Part shown: positions 36,052 to 45,161 of the stretch, piece by piece
Numbering within the stretch: the first letter of the stretch is position 1
Layout: each line of letters begins with the position of its first letter
From: JADGGM01 sp027307005
Lineage (GTDB): Bacteria > Gemmatimonadota > Gemmatimonadetes > Gemmatimonadales > Gemmatimonadaceae
NCBI GenBank assembly: GCA_035455745.1
Contig: DATIEP010000064.1
Coordinates: 1 to 64,000 of the forward strand
DNA length: 64,000 nt
Reading direction: 5' to 3'
The notes under the pieces: model-generated
What the model saw: the letters and a program-made list of their open reading frames with translations, nothing else
Told to the model about the DNA's origin: nothing
Database searches by the model: none
Position numbers and translations under genes: made by a program

Positions 36052-36956
36052 ATCGCGTCTCGGCTGCTTCCCAGGAGGAGATCGAGAATTCGATCGAGAT
36101 CGTCGGCGGAATAGAAGACGATCTCGATTGCCCCGCGTCCCGAGTCGCGCTGAGAGATGGACACGTCAGTCTGCAAATGGCGCCGGAGCTCTTCGCCTGC
36201 GCGGCGTACGGCAGCCGGCGTTTCGGTCTTGGTGCTGCCTCGACGCGCGCGCGGACGGGATCGCGGAGCTTGTCCTGCGCGAGCGCGCTCTTCGACGTCG
36301 CGCACGGTCATCCCGTTGGCAACGATTTCGTTGGCAAGCGCAGTCAGCGCACGCTCGTCGCTGATGGCGAGAAGAGCGCGCGCGTGTCCGAGCGTGATGT
36401 GGCCATCCTGGAGGATGCGCCGCACCGATTCTGGTAAGCTCAGCAGCCGTAAGATGTTAGCAACTGTCGTCCGGTCCTTTCCGACGAGCTCTGCAATCTG
36501 CTGCTGCGTTAGTGTAAAGTCACTGATAAGACGCTGATAACCTACCGCCTCTTCGATCGGGTTCAGGTTCGATCGCTGAAGATTCTCGACCAGCGCGAGC
36601 GTGAGGAGCATCTGGTCATCAATGTCCTTCACGACTGCTGGGATGTCCTCCCAGCCAATCTTGGTCGCGGCTCGCAAACGCCGCTCGCCGGCGATCAACT
36701 CGAAACCATCTCCGTTGGGCCGAGGCCGAACGACAATCGGCTGAAGCAGCCCGTTCGCTTTGAGGCTGGCCTCTAGCTCCGCGAGTTCATTCGGTTTGAA
36801 CTCTGCACGCGGCTGGTACGGGTTCGCATGGATCCGTGCCACGGCTATACGCTGAAGCTGCTCTCGACTGACCTGTTCAGTCGTGCTCTGATTGGAGCGT
36901 GTCGCCAGCAGCGCTTCGAGGCCGCGCCCCAGGCGGCGAGGCTTTTCAGTAGACAT
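36048..36956 (-). CDS. parB: chromosome partitioning protein ParB
   Basis: 302 residues. The N-terminal GRGLEALL motif, the CTP-binding GERRLRAA box (about 95), the helix-turn-helix LTQQQIAELVGKDRTTVANILR, and a C-terminal dimer region. Binds parS, slides as a CTP clamp and loads condensin. Two parS sites lie upstream of parA. The start at 36956 is 114 bases after parA; translation of the M23 gene is coupled to its end. Confidence 0.97.
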   Translation of the reverse strand: MSTEKPRRLGRGLEALLATRSNQSTTEQVSREQLQRIAVARIHANPYQPRAEFKPNELAELEASLKANGLLQPIVVRPRPNGDGFELIAGERRLRAATKIGWEDIPAVVKDIDDQMLLTLALVENLQRSNLNPIEEAVGYQRLISDFTLTQQQIAELVGKDRTTVANILRLLSLPESVRRILQDGHITLGHARALLAISDERALTALANEIVANGMTVRDVEERARAGQAPRSRPRARRGSTKTETPAAVRRAGEELRRHLQTDVSISQRDSGRGAIEIVFYSADDLDRILDLLLGSSRDAM

Positions 36957-37070
36957 TCGCAGTATGTGGATGAATGGTCTCGAGCGGATTCATAACCGCC
37001 TCGATGGTCGCTTCAAAATGCAGAGCAGTCCGTTCGCAGAAGGAGAGCGGCCGGACTCAAGTGACTCGAG

Positions 37071-37913
37071 TCAGTCGGCTCTCGCCGGGATGTCCGGAAC
37101 CGACGGACGATCGCTAAGCAAGGCAGCTGATGTGAAATCGCCGCTGCGCCGGTAGCGCTCGAGCAGCTCGCGCGCGACGCTGACATACGCTTGGGCGCCT
37201 GCCGACGCGACGTCGTAGAGAATGATTGGCTTACCAAAGCTGGGTGCTTCCGCCAGCCGGACGTTCCGCGGGATGACGGCATCGAAAACTTTGGGACCAA
37301 AATATTCGCGCGCGTCGGTTGCAACCTGGCGAGAGAGATTGAGCCTCGCGTCGTACATCGTCAGTAAGACGCCATCGATCGCAAGCTCTGCGTTCACGCC
37401 GCGCTGAATCATGTGGATTGTATTCAGCAACTGTGAGAGGCCTTCGAGGGCATAGTACTCACATTGCACCGGTATCAAGACGGCATCCGCAGCCGCCAGC
37501 ATGTTGACCGTGAGGAGGCCCAGCGATGGCGGACAGTCGACGAGAATAAAGTCGTAACGAGAGCGGACCGGAGCGATCGCGTCACGCATCGCCAACTCGC
37601 GTCGCGGACTGTCGACCAGCTCGACTTCGGCGCCCGCTAGATCCGGCGTTGCCGGCGCGACGTCGAGATGCGCGAACTGGATTGATCGCAGGATCACTTC
37701 GGAGAGCGAGCACTCTCCGATGAGGGCGTTGTACACGGTGCGCGCGACTCGCTCGCCGTCGAGCCCGACCCCGCTCGTGGCGTTGCCTTGCGGGTCGCCA
37801 TCAACCAGAAGGGTTCGCTGCTCCGCGACCGCGAGGCTCGCAGCGAGGTTTACGGCAGTGGTCGTCTTGCCCACGCCTCCTTTCTGATTGGCAATCGCGA
37901 TGACCCTAGCCAC
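37071..37913 (-). CDS. parA: chromosome partitioning ATPase ParA
   Basis: 280 residues. Deviant Walker A NQKGGVGKTT at residues 9-18, DGDPQGNATSGVG (A' motif) and LVDCPPSLGLLTVN (Walker B). Works with ParB-parS to move the replicated origin. The start is GTG at 37913. It begins the operon parA-parB-M23-bactofilin; the perfect parS lies about 90 bases upstream, so ParB may regulate it. Confidence 0.97.
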   Translation of the reverse strand: MARVIAIANQKGGVGKTTTAVNLAASLAVAEQRTLLVDGDPQGNATSGVGLDGERVARTVYNALIGECSLSEVILRSIQFAHLDVAPATPDLAGAEVELVDSPRRELAMRDAIAPVRSRYDFILVDCPPSLGLLTVNMLAAADAVLIPVQCEYYALEGLSQLLNTIHMIQRGVNAELAIDGVLLTMYDARLNLSRQVATDAREYFGPKVFDAVIPRNVRLAEAPSFGKPIILYDVASAGAQAYVSVARELLERYRRSGDFTSAALLSDRPSVPDIPARAD

Positions 37914-38002
37914 CAGTCGCTTCCGTCCATCTGAGGGTCTCTTACAATACGTTCGCGCGCCGCAAATATAACCAGTGATTCTTCAATGGAAGACCCTTCT
38001 AA

Positions 38003-38018
38003 TGTTTCACGTGAAACA
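38003..38018. promoter_or_regulatory. parS: parS site (perfect)
   Basis: TGTTTCACGTGAAACA, identical to the bacterial ParB-binding consensus, about 90 bases upstream of parA. Confidence 0.97.
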
Positions 38019-38038
38019 TCGACTCGCCGCCGAGCCAC

Positions 38039-38054
38039 AGTTTCACGTGAAACT
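38039..38054. promoter_or_regulatory. parS: parS site (outer bases differ)
   Basis: AGTTTCACGTGAAACT: the 14-base core GTTTCACGTGAAAC is perfect and only the outermost bases differ from consensus. It lies 36 bases from the first site, centre to centre. Confidence 0.93.
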
Positions 38055-38126
38055 TTGCGCGATGCTCACCGAGATATATGCGTCATCATAGGAGCAGCAT
38101 ACGGCCACTTGCGCGCCAAGAAGCCC

Positions 38127-38843
38127 TCATGGCTCGATGAATAGCCACTTGCCGCTAACATCTACGCTAACAGTTTCGCTCCCCGGGCTGATCGGCGTCT
38201 CCGATCCAGCTGCCAATGCCATCCGCGCGCCAAACTGAATCGGCCGGGGCGCGGCTTGGGACGTCAGCTCGATCAGCGCGCCTAACCGACCGCCGGCGCC
38301 CTTTGCCATGGCGTCCGCATCGCCGCGTGCTCGCTGGACGGCCTGGGCCAGGGCGGCTCGCCGCGCATCATCTTCGTTCGACGAGGAAAAATCCAAGGAA
38401 TTGATCGTGTTCGCGCCGTGGCCGAGTGCCGCGTCGATGAGCGATCCCAGGCGATCGATCTGCCGGACGTCGACGCGTACGGTGTTCGATGCCGTGTAGC
38501 CGATGATCCGCGGCGTACGGTCGCTGTCCGTCGTCGGCGCGCTCTCCGGATAGAGGCTGTACTCCACCGTCGAGATCTGCTGGTCGGTGATGCCTAACGA
38601 CTTGAGCGCATCGATCACCGCGCGCTGCCGGCGGGCGTTGTCGGCACTCGCCTGGGCCGCCGTCGCCGCCTTCGTCTGCACGCCAATCGACAGCGTCGCG
38701 CGATCCGGCGTGACGCGGGCTTCACCGTGCCCGCTCGCCGTGATCGTCGGCCCTCGCTGCTGCACGACGCCCCGCGCACTCGACTCTTGTGCGCAAAGCG
38801 GACGTGCGATCGCAACGCACAAGAGCAATGCAAGGATCCGCAC
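38127..38843 (-). CDS. periplasmic SIMPL-domain (DUF541) protein
   Basis: 238 residues. Signal peptide (ILALLLCVAIARPLCAQ), then a SIMPL domain with ITASGHGEARVTPDRATLSIGV near the start and the family 'YSLYPES' strand. GTG at 38843 is preferred because GGGAGG lies six bases upstream; a TTG two codons earlier is less likely. The family includes the E. coli protein YggE, linked to oxidative stress. It stands between mnmG and the parS sites, where rsmG is found in many genomes. Confidence 0.85.
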   Translation of the reverse strand: MRILALLLCVAIARPLCAQESSARGVVQQRGPTITASGHGEARVTPDRATLSIGVQTKAATAAQASADNARRQRAVIDALKSLGITDQQISTVEYSLYPESAPTTDSDRTPRIIGYTASNTVRVDVRQIDRLGSLIDAALGHGANTINSLDFSSSNEDDARRAALAQAVQRARGDADAMAKGAGGRLGALIELTSQAAPRPIQFGARMALAAGSETPISPGSETVSVDVSGKWLFIEP

Positions 38844-38916
38844 TGTCAACCTCCCGTGATGAGCTCCGCTCGGCCCGACAGGCCGCGTGTTTTATTAGCA
38901 GAATGCGAATAATGCG

Positions 38917-40902
38917 TCAAGCGTCGGAGACCGCGTCCGCCGAGGCTCCCGCCGCATCGCCCGCGGGGATCCGGGACACGGGACGCTTGGTCACTTCGAG
39001 CACGAGATTCTGCAGATCGCTCGGGCTGATCCCCGGGATGCGCGCAGCCTGCGCCAGCGTCAGCGGACGGATGGCGCCCAGCTTCTGCCGCGCCTCGAAC
39101 GACAGCGACCGCATCCCCGCATACTCGATGTCGGCGCCTAACGCAAAATCGCCCATGCGCTGCAGCCGCGAGGCCTGCACCCGCTCCCGCTCGAAATACC
39201 CGGCGTACTTGAGCTCCAGCTCGGCCGACGCCACGGCCTCCGCCGAGAGCGCGCCGCGGATGCCCGTGGCGCGCATCACGGCGTCGAGCGACACCCCGTG
39301 CCGCTTGGCGAGCTCGGCGACGCGCACCGCGTGCCCGAGCGGCGCGCTGCCCGCGGCGTCGAGCAGCATCCCCACATCGCCGGGCTCCGCGCTCGTCTCG
39401 CGAGCCAGCCGCAGCGCCTGATCCTCGTCGGACAGGCGCAGCTCGACGGCCGCGATTTCCGCGCCCGAGAGCATGCCCAACGCCATGGCGCGAGGCGACA
39501 ATCGGCGCAGGGCATTGTCCTGCCGCACCGTTAGGCGGAATTCAGACCGCGACGTGAACAGCCGATACGGCTCGTCCACGCCTCGCGTCACCAGGTCGTC
39601 GATCAGCACGCCAATGTACGACGTCTCGCGTCCGAGAACGAAGGCGTCGCCGCCGCACGCGGAACGCGCTGCGTTGATTCCGGCCACCACGCCCTGGGCT
39701 GCCGCTTCCTCGTATCCCGTGGTGCCGTTGATCTGCCCCGCCAGGTACACACCGCCGAGTGCTTTGAGCTGCAGGGTCGAGTCGAGCTGGGTGGGAGGAT
39801 AATAGTCGTACTCGATTGCGTATCCGGCGCGCGTCATCCGAGCGCGCTCGAGACCCGGGACGGCGTGCAGGAACTGCAGCTGCACATCGACGGGGAGCGA
39901 CGTCGAGAGCCCGTTGACGTACAGCTCTGCGGTGTCGTGTCCCTCGGGCTCCAGGAATACCTGGTGCCGCTCGACGTCGGGAAACTTCACGATTTTGTCT
40001 TCGACACTCGGGCAGTATCTCGGCCCGCGCGAAGCGATCGCGCCGCCGTACATCGCGGAGCGATCGATGTTGTCGGCGATGATGCGCTTCACGTCTGCGC
40101 CGGCGTAGGTAATCCAGCACGGGAGTTGGGCGGGATGTCTGGTGCCGGCGGCAGTCCGACGAGGCGTCGGCCAAAAGTGCGACCACGTGAAGTCGAAGGC
40201 GTCCACTTCGCTGTCTTGCCGCTCGAGACGAGTGAGGTCGACGGACCGGCCATCGACGCGCGGCGGGGTCCCGGTCTTGAACCTCGCAACCTCGAGCCCC
40301 AGATCCTCGAGCTGCTGTGCGAGATGAACGGCCGGTGCATCACCCGCCCGTCCGCCGGCGAGCTTGGTGTCCGTACCGATGTGAATGCGGCCCCGCAGGA
40401 AGGTGCCGGCGGTGATCACGACGCATCGCGATGTGAAACGCCGGCCCTCGAGCGTCTCTACGCCTAACGCGCGGCGCTCTTCCTCGTCGATGAGCAGGCG
40501 AGCGACGGTGCCCTGGATCGTGTGCAGCGTCGGCTGCGCCTCGAGGAGCGATCGGACGGCGCGACGATACAGCCCGCGATCACACTGCGCACGCGGGGCC
40601 CACACTGCCGGTCCCTTGCTGCGATTGAGCATCCGGAACTGCAGCATTGCGAGGTCCGTCGCACGGCCCATGATTCCGCCAAGCGCATCGACTTCTCGCG
40701 CAACAGTGCCCTTGGCGATGCCGCCGATGGCAGGATTGCACGACATCTGGCCGATTGTCTCGAGCGCAGCGGTAATGAGCCCGACGCGCGCACCGAGTCG
40801 AGAGGCCGCGACCGCGGCTTCGGTGCCGGCATGACCGGCTCCGACGACGATGACATCGAGATCCATCTCCGCATTTGAAACGGAGGAAGAATGCGCGCTC
40901 AT
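38917..40902 (-). CDS. mnmG: tRNA uridine 5-carboxymethylaminomethyl modification enzyme MnmG
   Basis: 661 residues. FAD-binding VIVVGAGHAGTEAA at the N-terminus, GTFLRGRIHIG, the second signature GPRYCPSVEDKIVKF, and GQINGTTGYEEAAAQG; the C-terminal helical domain binds MnmE. Partner of MnmE in wobble-uridine modification. The ATG at 40902 has a weak ribosome site; an internal ATG at codon 13 is an alternative. Unlike the common arrangement, rsmG does not follow it. Confidence 0.96.
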   Translation of the reverse strand: MSAHSSSVSNAEMDLDVIVVGAGHAGTEAAVAASRLGARVGLITAALETIGQMSCNPAIGGIAKGTVAREVDALGGIMGRATDLAMLQFRMLNRSKGPAVWAPRAQCDRGLYRRAVRSLLEAQPTLHTIQGTVARLLIDEEERRALGVETLEGRRFTSRCVVITAGTFLRGRIHIGTDTKLAGGRAGDAPAVHLAQQLEDLGLEVARFKTGTPPRVDGRSVDLTRLERQDSEVDAFDFTWSHFWPTPRRTAAGTRHPAQLPCWITYAGADVKRIIADNIDRSAMYGGAIASRGPRYCPSVEDKIVKFPDVERHQVFLEPEGHDTAELYVNGLSTSLPVDVQLQFLHAVPGLERARMTRAGYAIEYDYYPPTQLDSTLQLKALGGVYLAGQINGTTGYEEAAAQGVVAGINAARSACGGDAFVLGRETSYIGVLIDDLVTRGVDEPYRLFTSRSEFRLTVRQDNALRRLSPRAMALGMLSGAEIAAVELRLSDEDQALRLARETSAEPGDVGMLLDAAGSAPLGHAVRVAELAKRHGVSLDAVMRATGIRGALSAEAVASAELELKYAGYFERERVQASRLQRMGDFALGADIEYAGMRSLSFEARQKLGAIRPLTLAQAARIPGISPSDLQNLVLEVTKRPVSRIPAGDAAGASADAVSDA

Positions 40903-40972
40903 GCGAGAAAGCTAATCGCCCAGTGCGGTCGTGCAGGTAGACACGTCGAGCGCTTCGCGACAAACTTGAGAC

Positions 40973-41269
40973 ATGCCGCTTTCCTTGCCGTCGGACGCGC
41001 CCACGATGCTGATTCGCAAGGCGGCGTTCGAACGCGCCGGGTTGGCGCGTGCTGCGATCGACGCCCAGTTCGGGCTCACGCCGGATGAGTTTCGCGTCGA
41101 GGGAGAACTCGTGGCCGTTGGACCGCTGCACGCCGATGACGCGATCGTCGAACTCACCGAGCAACTCGAATCTCTCGGTCTTGTCTACTTCGATGATTTC
41201 GTCGAACTGAGCGGCAACTGGCCGGCGTGGTTAGGCGTGTGGGTGGCCGGTCGCTCTCGTATGGACTGA
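40973..41269 (+). CDS. hypothetical small protein
   Basis: 98 residues, acidic, with LIRKAAFERAGLARAAIDAQ, a middle GLTPDEFRVEGELVAVGPL and an acidic end ELTEQLESLGLVYFDDFVEL. Composition is coding-like and the start lies 70 bases from the divergent mnmG start. I do not recognise a family. The start could be 40973 or the ATG at 41006. Confidence 0.55.
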   Translation: MPLSLPSDAPTMLIRKAAFERAGLARAAIDAQFGLTPDEFRVEGELVAVGPLHADDAIVELTEQLESLGLVYFDDFVELSGNWPAWLGVWVAGRSRMD

Positions 41270-41277
41270 CGCCGGCG

Positions 41278-41559
41278 TCAGGTCTTCACGTCGTGGCGCG
41301 GCTGCTCGTGCGTTTGGACCTGGGGAGACAGCGCACCGTTTCGCAGCAGTCCTTCCCAGTTGCACGCATAACACCAGCTGGTGCGAAACCAGGGCATGAG
41401 CAAATTCCAGCCGCGTGACTGAATGCGCAGCGTGGGAGTGTCGCAATTGGGACAGCGATCGCCGTCCGGCAGCAGGCAGAGGAAGAAAATGGTCGCCGCG
41501 ACGATGCGTAGCACCACGAACGCAATGAAGACGATTGCGAAGACCAACGCATCCGACAT
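41278..41559 (-). CDS. membrane protein with a zinc-ribbon-like pair of Cys motifs
   Basis: 93 residues. One N-terminal membrane helix (about 5-30) followed by CPNC near residue 36 and CYAC near 62, spaced like a zinc ribbon. The ATG at 41559 was chosen because GAGG precedes it by eight bases. Convergent with the small gene at 40973. Function unknown. Confidence 0.6.
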   Translation of the reverse strand: MSDALVFAIVFIAFVVLRIVAATIFFLCLLPDGDRCPNCDTPTLRIQSRGWNLLMPWFRTSWCYACNWEGLLRNGALSPQVQTHEQPRHDVKT

Positions 41560-41634
41560 GGGGCGCACCTCGTGTTGCACCATATACGGAGTGCCGGCTA
41601 CGCGCGCAAGCGTCCGAACCAGGTGCCCGATCGA

Positions 41635-42168
41635 CTACGACGGCAACTCGAGTTGCTTGGCGATCGTGGTCCAGCGCTCCACATAGGCAACGCCATTTTC
41701 GAGGCGCTCGATCACGACTTCAGCGTCCACGGCAATGGGTGTTCCGTCGAGGCTAGCGGCGGTCGCTATCTGACGCTTGCCCTCGACCTCGAACGCGATT
41801 TGGCCGCCCTGCGATCCGTCGATCGACTTCGTGACCTTGGCCAGGTGTCCCTGAAGCTGATATCGCTCGTCCGGGATGTCACGCGCTGCGCTCGGTAATG
41901 CCCATCCGGCGATGACCGCAACCATGCCAATGCCGCCCGCCAGGGCCGCGGCCGCCGCGATCACGACAGTCGCACCGGGTTTGAGCGATGTGTACTTGGC
42001 CAATGGGTAACCGACGATACCGAAGAGCATCGCCGCGGTGCCGATGGTTGGAAGATTGAAATACTTGACCCAGCGGCCACGGCGCTGATCTCGATCGATG
42101 CCGGCGATCATGCTGACGACGCCGAGCACCAGGCCGAGTATGAAGGTGGAGAGAAAGAGTACGCGCAT
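41635..42168 (-). CDS. NfeD-like membrane protein
   Basis: About 177 residues: three hydrophobic segments followed by a beta-rich C-terminal domain with YQLQGHLAKVTKSIDGSQGG and VDAEVVIERLENGVAYVE, resembling the OB-fold of NfeD proteins. The start is uncertain: ATG at 42168 gives an N-terminal helix; a TTG at 42255 would overlap the MutS-like gene. NfeD proteins often act with flotillin-type partners, but none is adjacent. Confidence 0.6.
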   Translation of the reverse strand: MRVLFLSTFILGLVLGVVSMIAGIDRDQRRGRWVKYFNLPTIGTAAMLFGIVGYPLAKYTSLKPGATVVIAAAAALAGGIGMVAVIAGWALPSAARDIPDERYQLQGHLAKVTKSIDGSQGGQIAFEVEGKRQIATAASLDGTPIAVDAEVVIERLENGVAYVERWTTIAKQLELPS

Positions 42169-42226
42169 GGATCGGAAAACGAGGCTCGCAAATGATGGTG
42201 ATGCTGCAATGGTGTCCCGATACTGC

Positions 42227-44095
42227 TCAGGCGAGATCCGGACCCAGTCCGACAAGATCCAGCAATGCTAGAGCGTTCGTCGATGTCGCAAGGCCCTCAC
42301 GGAGTCGATAGTCGAAGTGCAAGACGGGCGTGCCGCTCGTGCGGTCGATCGAATCGGCGAACGACACGCAGCGCGCCGCACTCTGAATGGGTTCGGCCGC
42401 GGCGAGCGAAAGATCGTGTGACGTGACCGCGCCGATGGCGCCAGCTTCGAGAAGATGGCCCAGCACGATGCGAGCGGCAACACGTCGCTCCGATGAATTC
42501 GTTCCGTGCAAGATCTCGTCGAATAAATACAATACGGGAGATTGGCCGGGCTCGTGTGTGCGCGCGTTGTCGACGACGGTCTTGAGTCGGCGCAGCTCAG
42601 CCATGAAGAGGGAGACGCCGTCGGCGAGCGAGTCTTCGATGCGCATATTCGCGAATACACGGAGCGTGTGGGATCGATACCGCGATGCGCAGACCGGACC
42701 GCCGGCTTGCGCGAGCACACAGTTCACTCCCAGCGCGCGGAGCAGTGTGCTCTTGCCGGACATATTGGACCCGGTGATGAGGAGGAACGTGCCTGGCGGT
42801 CCAACGGTGACGTCGTTGGCGACGCGTTGGGCATCGGCAATCAGCGGATGCGCGAGACCTTCGGCTTCGATGGTTACGGGTTCGTCGTCGTGGATGTCGG
42901 GGAAGGTCCAGAGCGGCTCATCGTACGCGAGTGTCGAAAGAGCAGTGAGGGCTTCGACTTCGCCGAGGGCCCCGAGCCAACCGCGCACATGTCGACCGGA
43001 CGTTCGTTTCCAGGCGTCGAACGCCGCGCCCACGTGGAAGTCCCACAGGAGCAGCCAATCGAGCGCGAAGTGAAGCATTGGCGACTGGCGGACCTCGTCC
43101 CATGCGGCGATGCGCTCGACGCGTCGAAGCGCGGCTGCGGCGCCGGGCCCTTCGCGAAAGCGGGTCGCCATCGCCTCCAGGCGCGGCGCCTGGAATTTCG
43201 TTTCGGCAATCGCCGCCAGCATTGCGCGATGACCGCCTAACGCAGCGAACGAGATGGCCGGTATCGCGCCGCTCTCCCGCGCGAGCCGTCGGGCGAAGAG
43301 ACGGAAGCCGCGCGCAACGACGACCACAGCCAGCCACCACGGTTGGGCAAGAGTGCCCGCGGCCTGCACCAACATCGCGGCGACGATCAACGCGGTGAAC
43401 GCGCGCCCGGTCCATTGTACGGAGCCGCGCCCGGAGAGCGACCCTTCGGATTCGCACCAGAGGAAGAAGCGCTCGAGCGTCATCGGGCTCAGATCGCCGA
43501 TGCCGATGGCGAGCACGCCGAGCTCGACTCGGAGATCGTCGCGTGCGGCGAGCTCGCGAACCGCGGCCTGTCGCTCGGTGATCGTTGCGGCGGGCGGCGG
43601 CGAACCGAGGAGCCACCCGAGCAGCGTTGGCCGACCGGGGGCCGAGGATGCGACGTCGAGCAATTGGAGGACACTCGACGGCCCCGTGATCGCGAGGTCG
43701 GTCGCGTACGGGTGAGTCGCGAGGTCGTCGGTCACGCGCGGCACGGGGAGCGCAGCCCAGTCGCGCGCGATGCGGCGGACGGCGCGCTCGTGATAGATCC
43801 GTCGGTGATCGAGCGCGGCGAACGCGGCGCGATTCGCCCGGTGGCGCCTAACGAGAATGGCGAAGCCGACGAGGGCGATGCCGGTCGCGATCAGCGACAC
43901 CCATCCGTACGGTGCCCCCGGGACCACCGCCCAGGCAGCCGCCAGCACGAAGAGCGCGAACGCGAGCAAACGGAATCGTCCGATGCGTCGGCCTCGGCCC
44001 GCGACGGCAGCGGCCTGCCGCGCGCTTTCGTCGGCGCGCTCCCGGTGCCAGTCAGCCGGCGTCGCCCGCCGCGTTGCGTTAGGCGTCGCGGTCAC
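42227..44095 (-). CDS. membrane-anchored MutS-family ATPase
   Basis: 622 residues. The N-terminal half has two pairs of hydrophobic segments (about 43-82 and 235-268) and no mismatch-recognition domain. The C-terminal half is the MutS ATPase: Walker A GSNMSGKST, RIEDSLADGVSLFMAELRRL (signature helix), LYLFDEILHGTNS (Walker B) and TSHD. The GTG at 44095 overlaps the YheT stop (GTGA). Proteins of this design are known only by homology; a role in DNA mismatch repair is not implied because the DNA-recognition part is absent. Confidence 0.82.
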   Translation of the reverse strand: MTATPNATRRATPADWHRERADESARQAAAVAGRGRRIGRFRLLAFALFVLAAAWAVVPGAPYGWVSLIATGIALVGFAILVRRHRANRAAFAALDHRRIYHERAVRRIARDWAALPVPRVTDDLATHPYATDLAITGPSSVLQLLDVASSAPGRPTLLGWLLGSPPPAATITERQAAVRELAARDDLRVELGVLAIGIGDLSPMTLERFFLWCESEGSLSGRGSVQWTGRAFTALIVAAMLVQAAGTLAQPWWLAVVVVARGFRLFARRLARESGAIPAISFAALGGHRAMLAAIAETKFQAPRLEAMATRFREGPGAAAALRRVERIAAWDEVRQSPMLHFALDWLLLWDFHVGAAFDAWKRTSGRHVRGWLGALGEVEALTALSTLAYDEPLWTFPDIHDDEPVTIEAEGLAHPLIADAQRVANDVTVGPPGTFLLITGSNMSGKSTLLRALGVNCVLAQAGGPVCASRYRSHTLRVFANMRIEDSLADGVSLFMAELRRLKTVVDNARTHEPGQSPVLYLFDEILHGTNSSERRVAARIVLGHLLEAGAIGAVTSHDLSLAAAEPIQSAARCVSFADSIDRTSGTPVLHFDYRLREGLATSTNALALLDLVGLGPDLA

Positions 44096-45090
44096 TGGAG
44101 CGCCGCGCGCGCTTCGAGTGCACCGCCGAGAAAGTCGATCGCGCGCGCCTCGGCGTAGTACACCGCTCGCCATGGCGCGACGCCGGAGATGAACCCGACG
44201 TGTCCGCCCTTGGCGACGAATTCGACGTGCAACGCGGCGTTCGTGCGTGCAATGGTGCGCACGTCATCGAGCACGGACGACGGCAGAAACGGATCGTCGA
44301 CGGCATTGAGCAGCAGCGTGGGCACCCGCACACCCGCGAGCCAGTGGATCGAGCTCGATCGATCATAGTAGTCTCGTGCGTTCCGAAAGCCGTGAATCGG
44401 CGCCGTGACTGCGTCGTCGAAGTCCCAGAGCGTCGTCGCTCGCCGGATGGCGCGCGTATCGAGGTGTCCCGGAAAGCGCGCCGCTTTCCCCATCGCCTTC
44501 TTCCGCAGACTGCGCAGAAAGTAGGACTCGTAAAGTCGCGAGAGCCCGTGCTGCAGGTGCAGCGATCCCCGGGCCAGATCGAACGGCACCGAGATCGCGG
44601 CGGCCGCGACAACCTGCGACGGCACGTTGTCGGACTGCTCGCCAAGCCACTTGAGCAGCACGTTGCCGCCAAGAGACACTCCCGTTAGGACAAGCGGCTG
44701 CGCCGGCTGCTCGGCGATCAGCGTCCGGATGACGAAGTCGAGGTCGCCGGTTTCGCCGGAGTGATACGAGCGCAGCAACCGATTCGGCTCACCGCCGCAC
44801 GACCGAAAGGCCAACACATCGGCTGCCCAACCGCGTCGATGTGCAGCCGCCAGCAGGCCCTGTGCATAGTGCGACCGCGATGAGCCTTCCAGGCCGTGCA
44901 AGAGGAGCACGCGCGGGTGTTCCGGTTTCGCATCGAGTCGATCGATATCGATGAAGTCACCGTCGGGTGTGTCCCATCGTTCTCGGTGCGTGTCGATGCG
45001 TGCTCTCCGGCGGATCAGTTTGCCCCACAGCGTGCGGGCGTGTGCGCCCGGTATCCACCATGCGGGTCGATAGCGCAGCGGGCCGCTCAC
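44092..45090 (-). CDS. YheT-family alpha/beta hydrolase
   Basis: 332 residues. Opens with RYRPAWWIPGAHARTLWG, a YheT-family hallmark, then LLHGLEGSSRSHYAQGL (oxyanion region), TGVSLGGNVLLKW (nucleophile elbow GxSxGG) and, near the end, DPFLP and GGHVGFI with the catalytic Asp and His. GTG at 45090 starts where similarity begins; the frame extends into the divergent ArsC-like promoter. Probable carboxylesterase; substrate unknown. Confidence 0.87.
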   Translation of the reverse strand: MSGPLRYRPAWWIPGAHARTLWGKLIRRRARIDTHRERWDTPDGDFIDIDRLDAKPEHPRVLLLHGLEGSSRSHYAQGLLAAAHRRGWAADVLAFRSCGGEPNRLLRSYHSGETGDLDFVIRTLIAEQPAQPLVLTGVSLGGNVLLKWLGEQSDNVPSQVVAAAAISVPFDLARGSLHLQHGLSRLYESYFLRSLRKKAMGKAARFPGHLDTRAIRRATTLWDFDDAVTAPIHGFRNARDYYDRSSSIHWLAGVRVPTLLLNAVDDPFLPSSVLDDVRTIARTNAALHVEFVAKGGHVGFISGVAPWRAVYYAEARAIDFLGGALEARAALQ

Positions 45091-45161
45091 GCGTCTGGGC
45101 GCGACGTGTCGATCATGTAGATTCCGTGCACGCACATATACTCGCTCCCCGACAGGCGGCC

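Noticed and set aside
37850..38038. Small frame across parS with a VSRET segment
   Set aside because: The VSRET reading comes from the parS sequence itself; the rest is antisense to the parA start.
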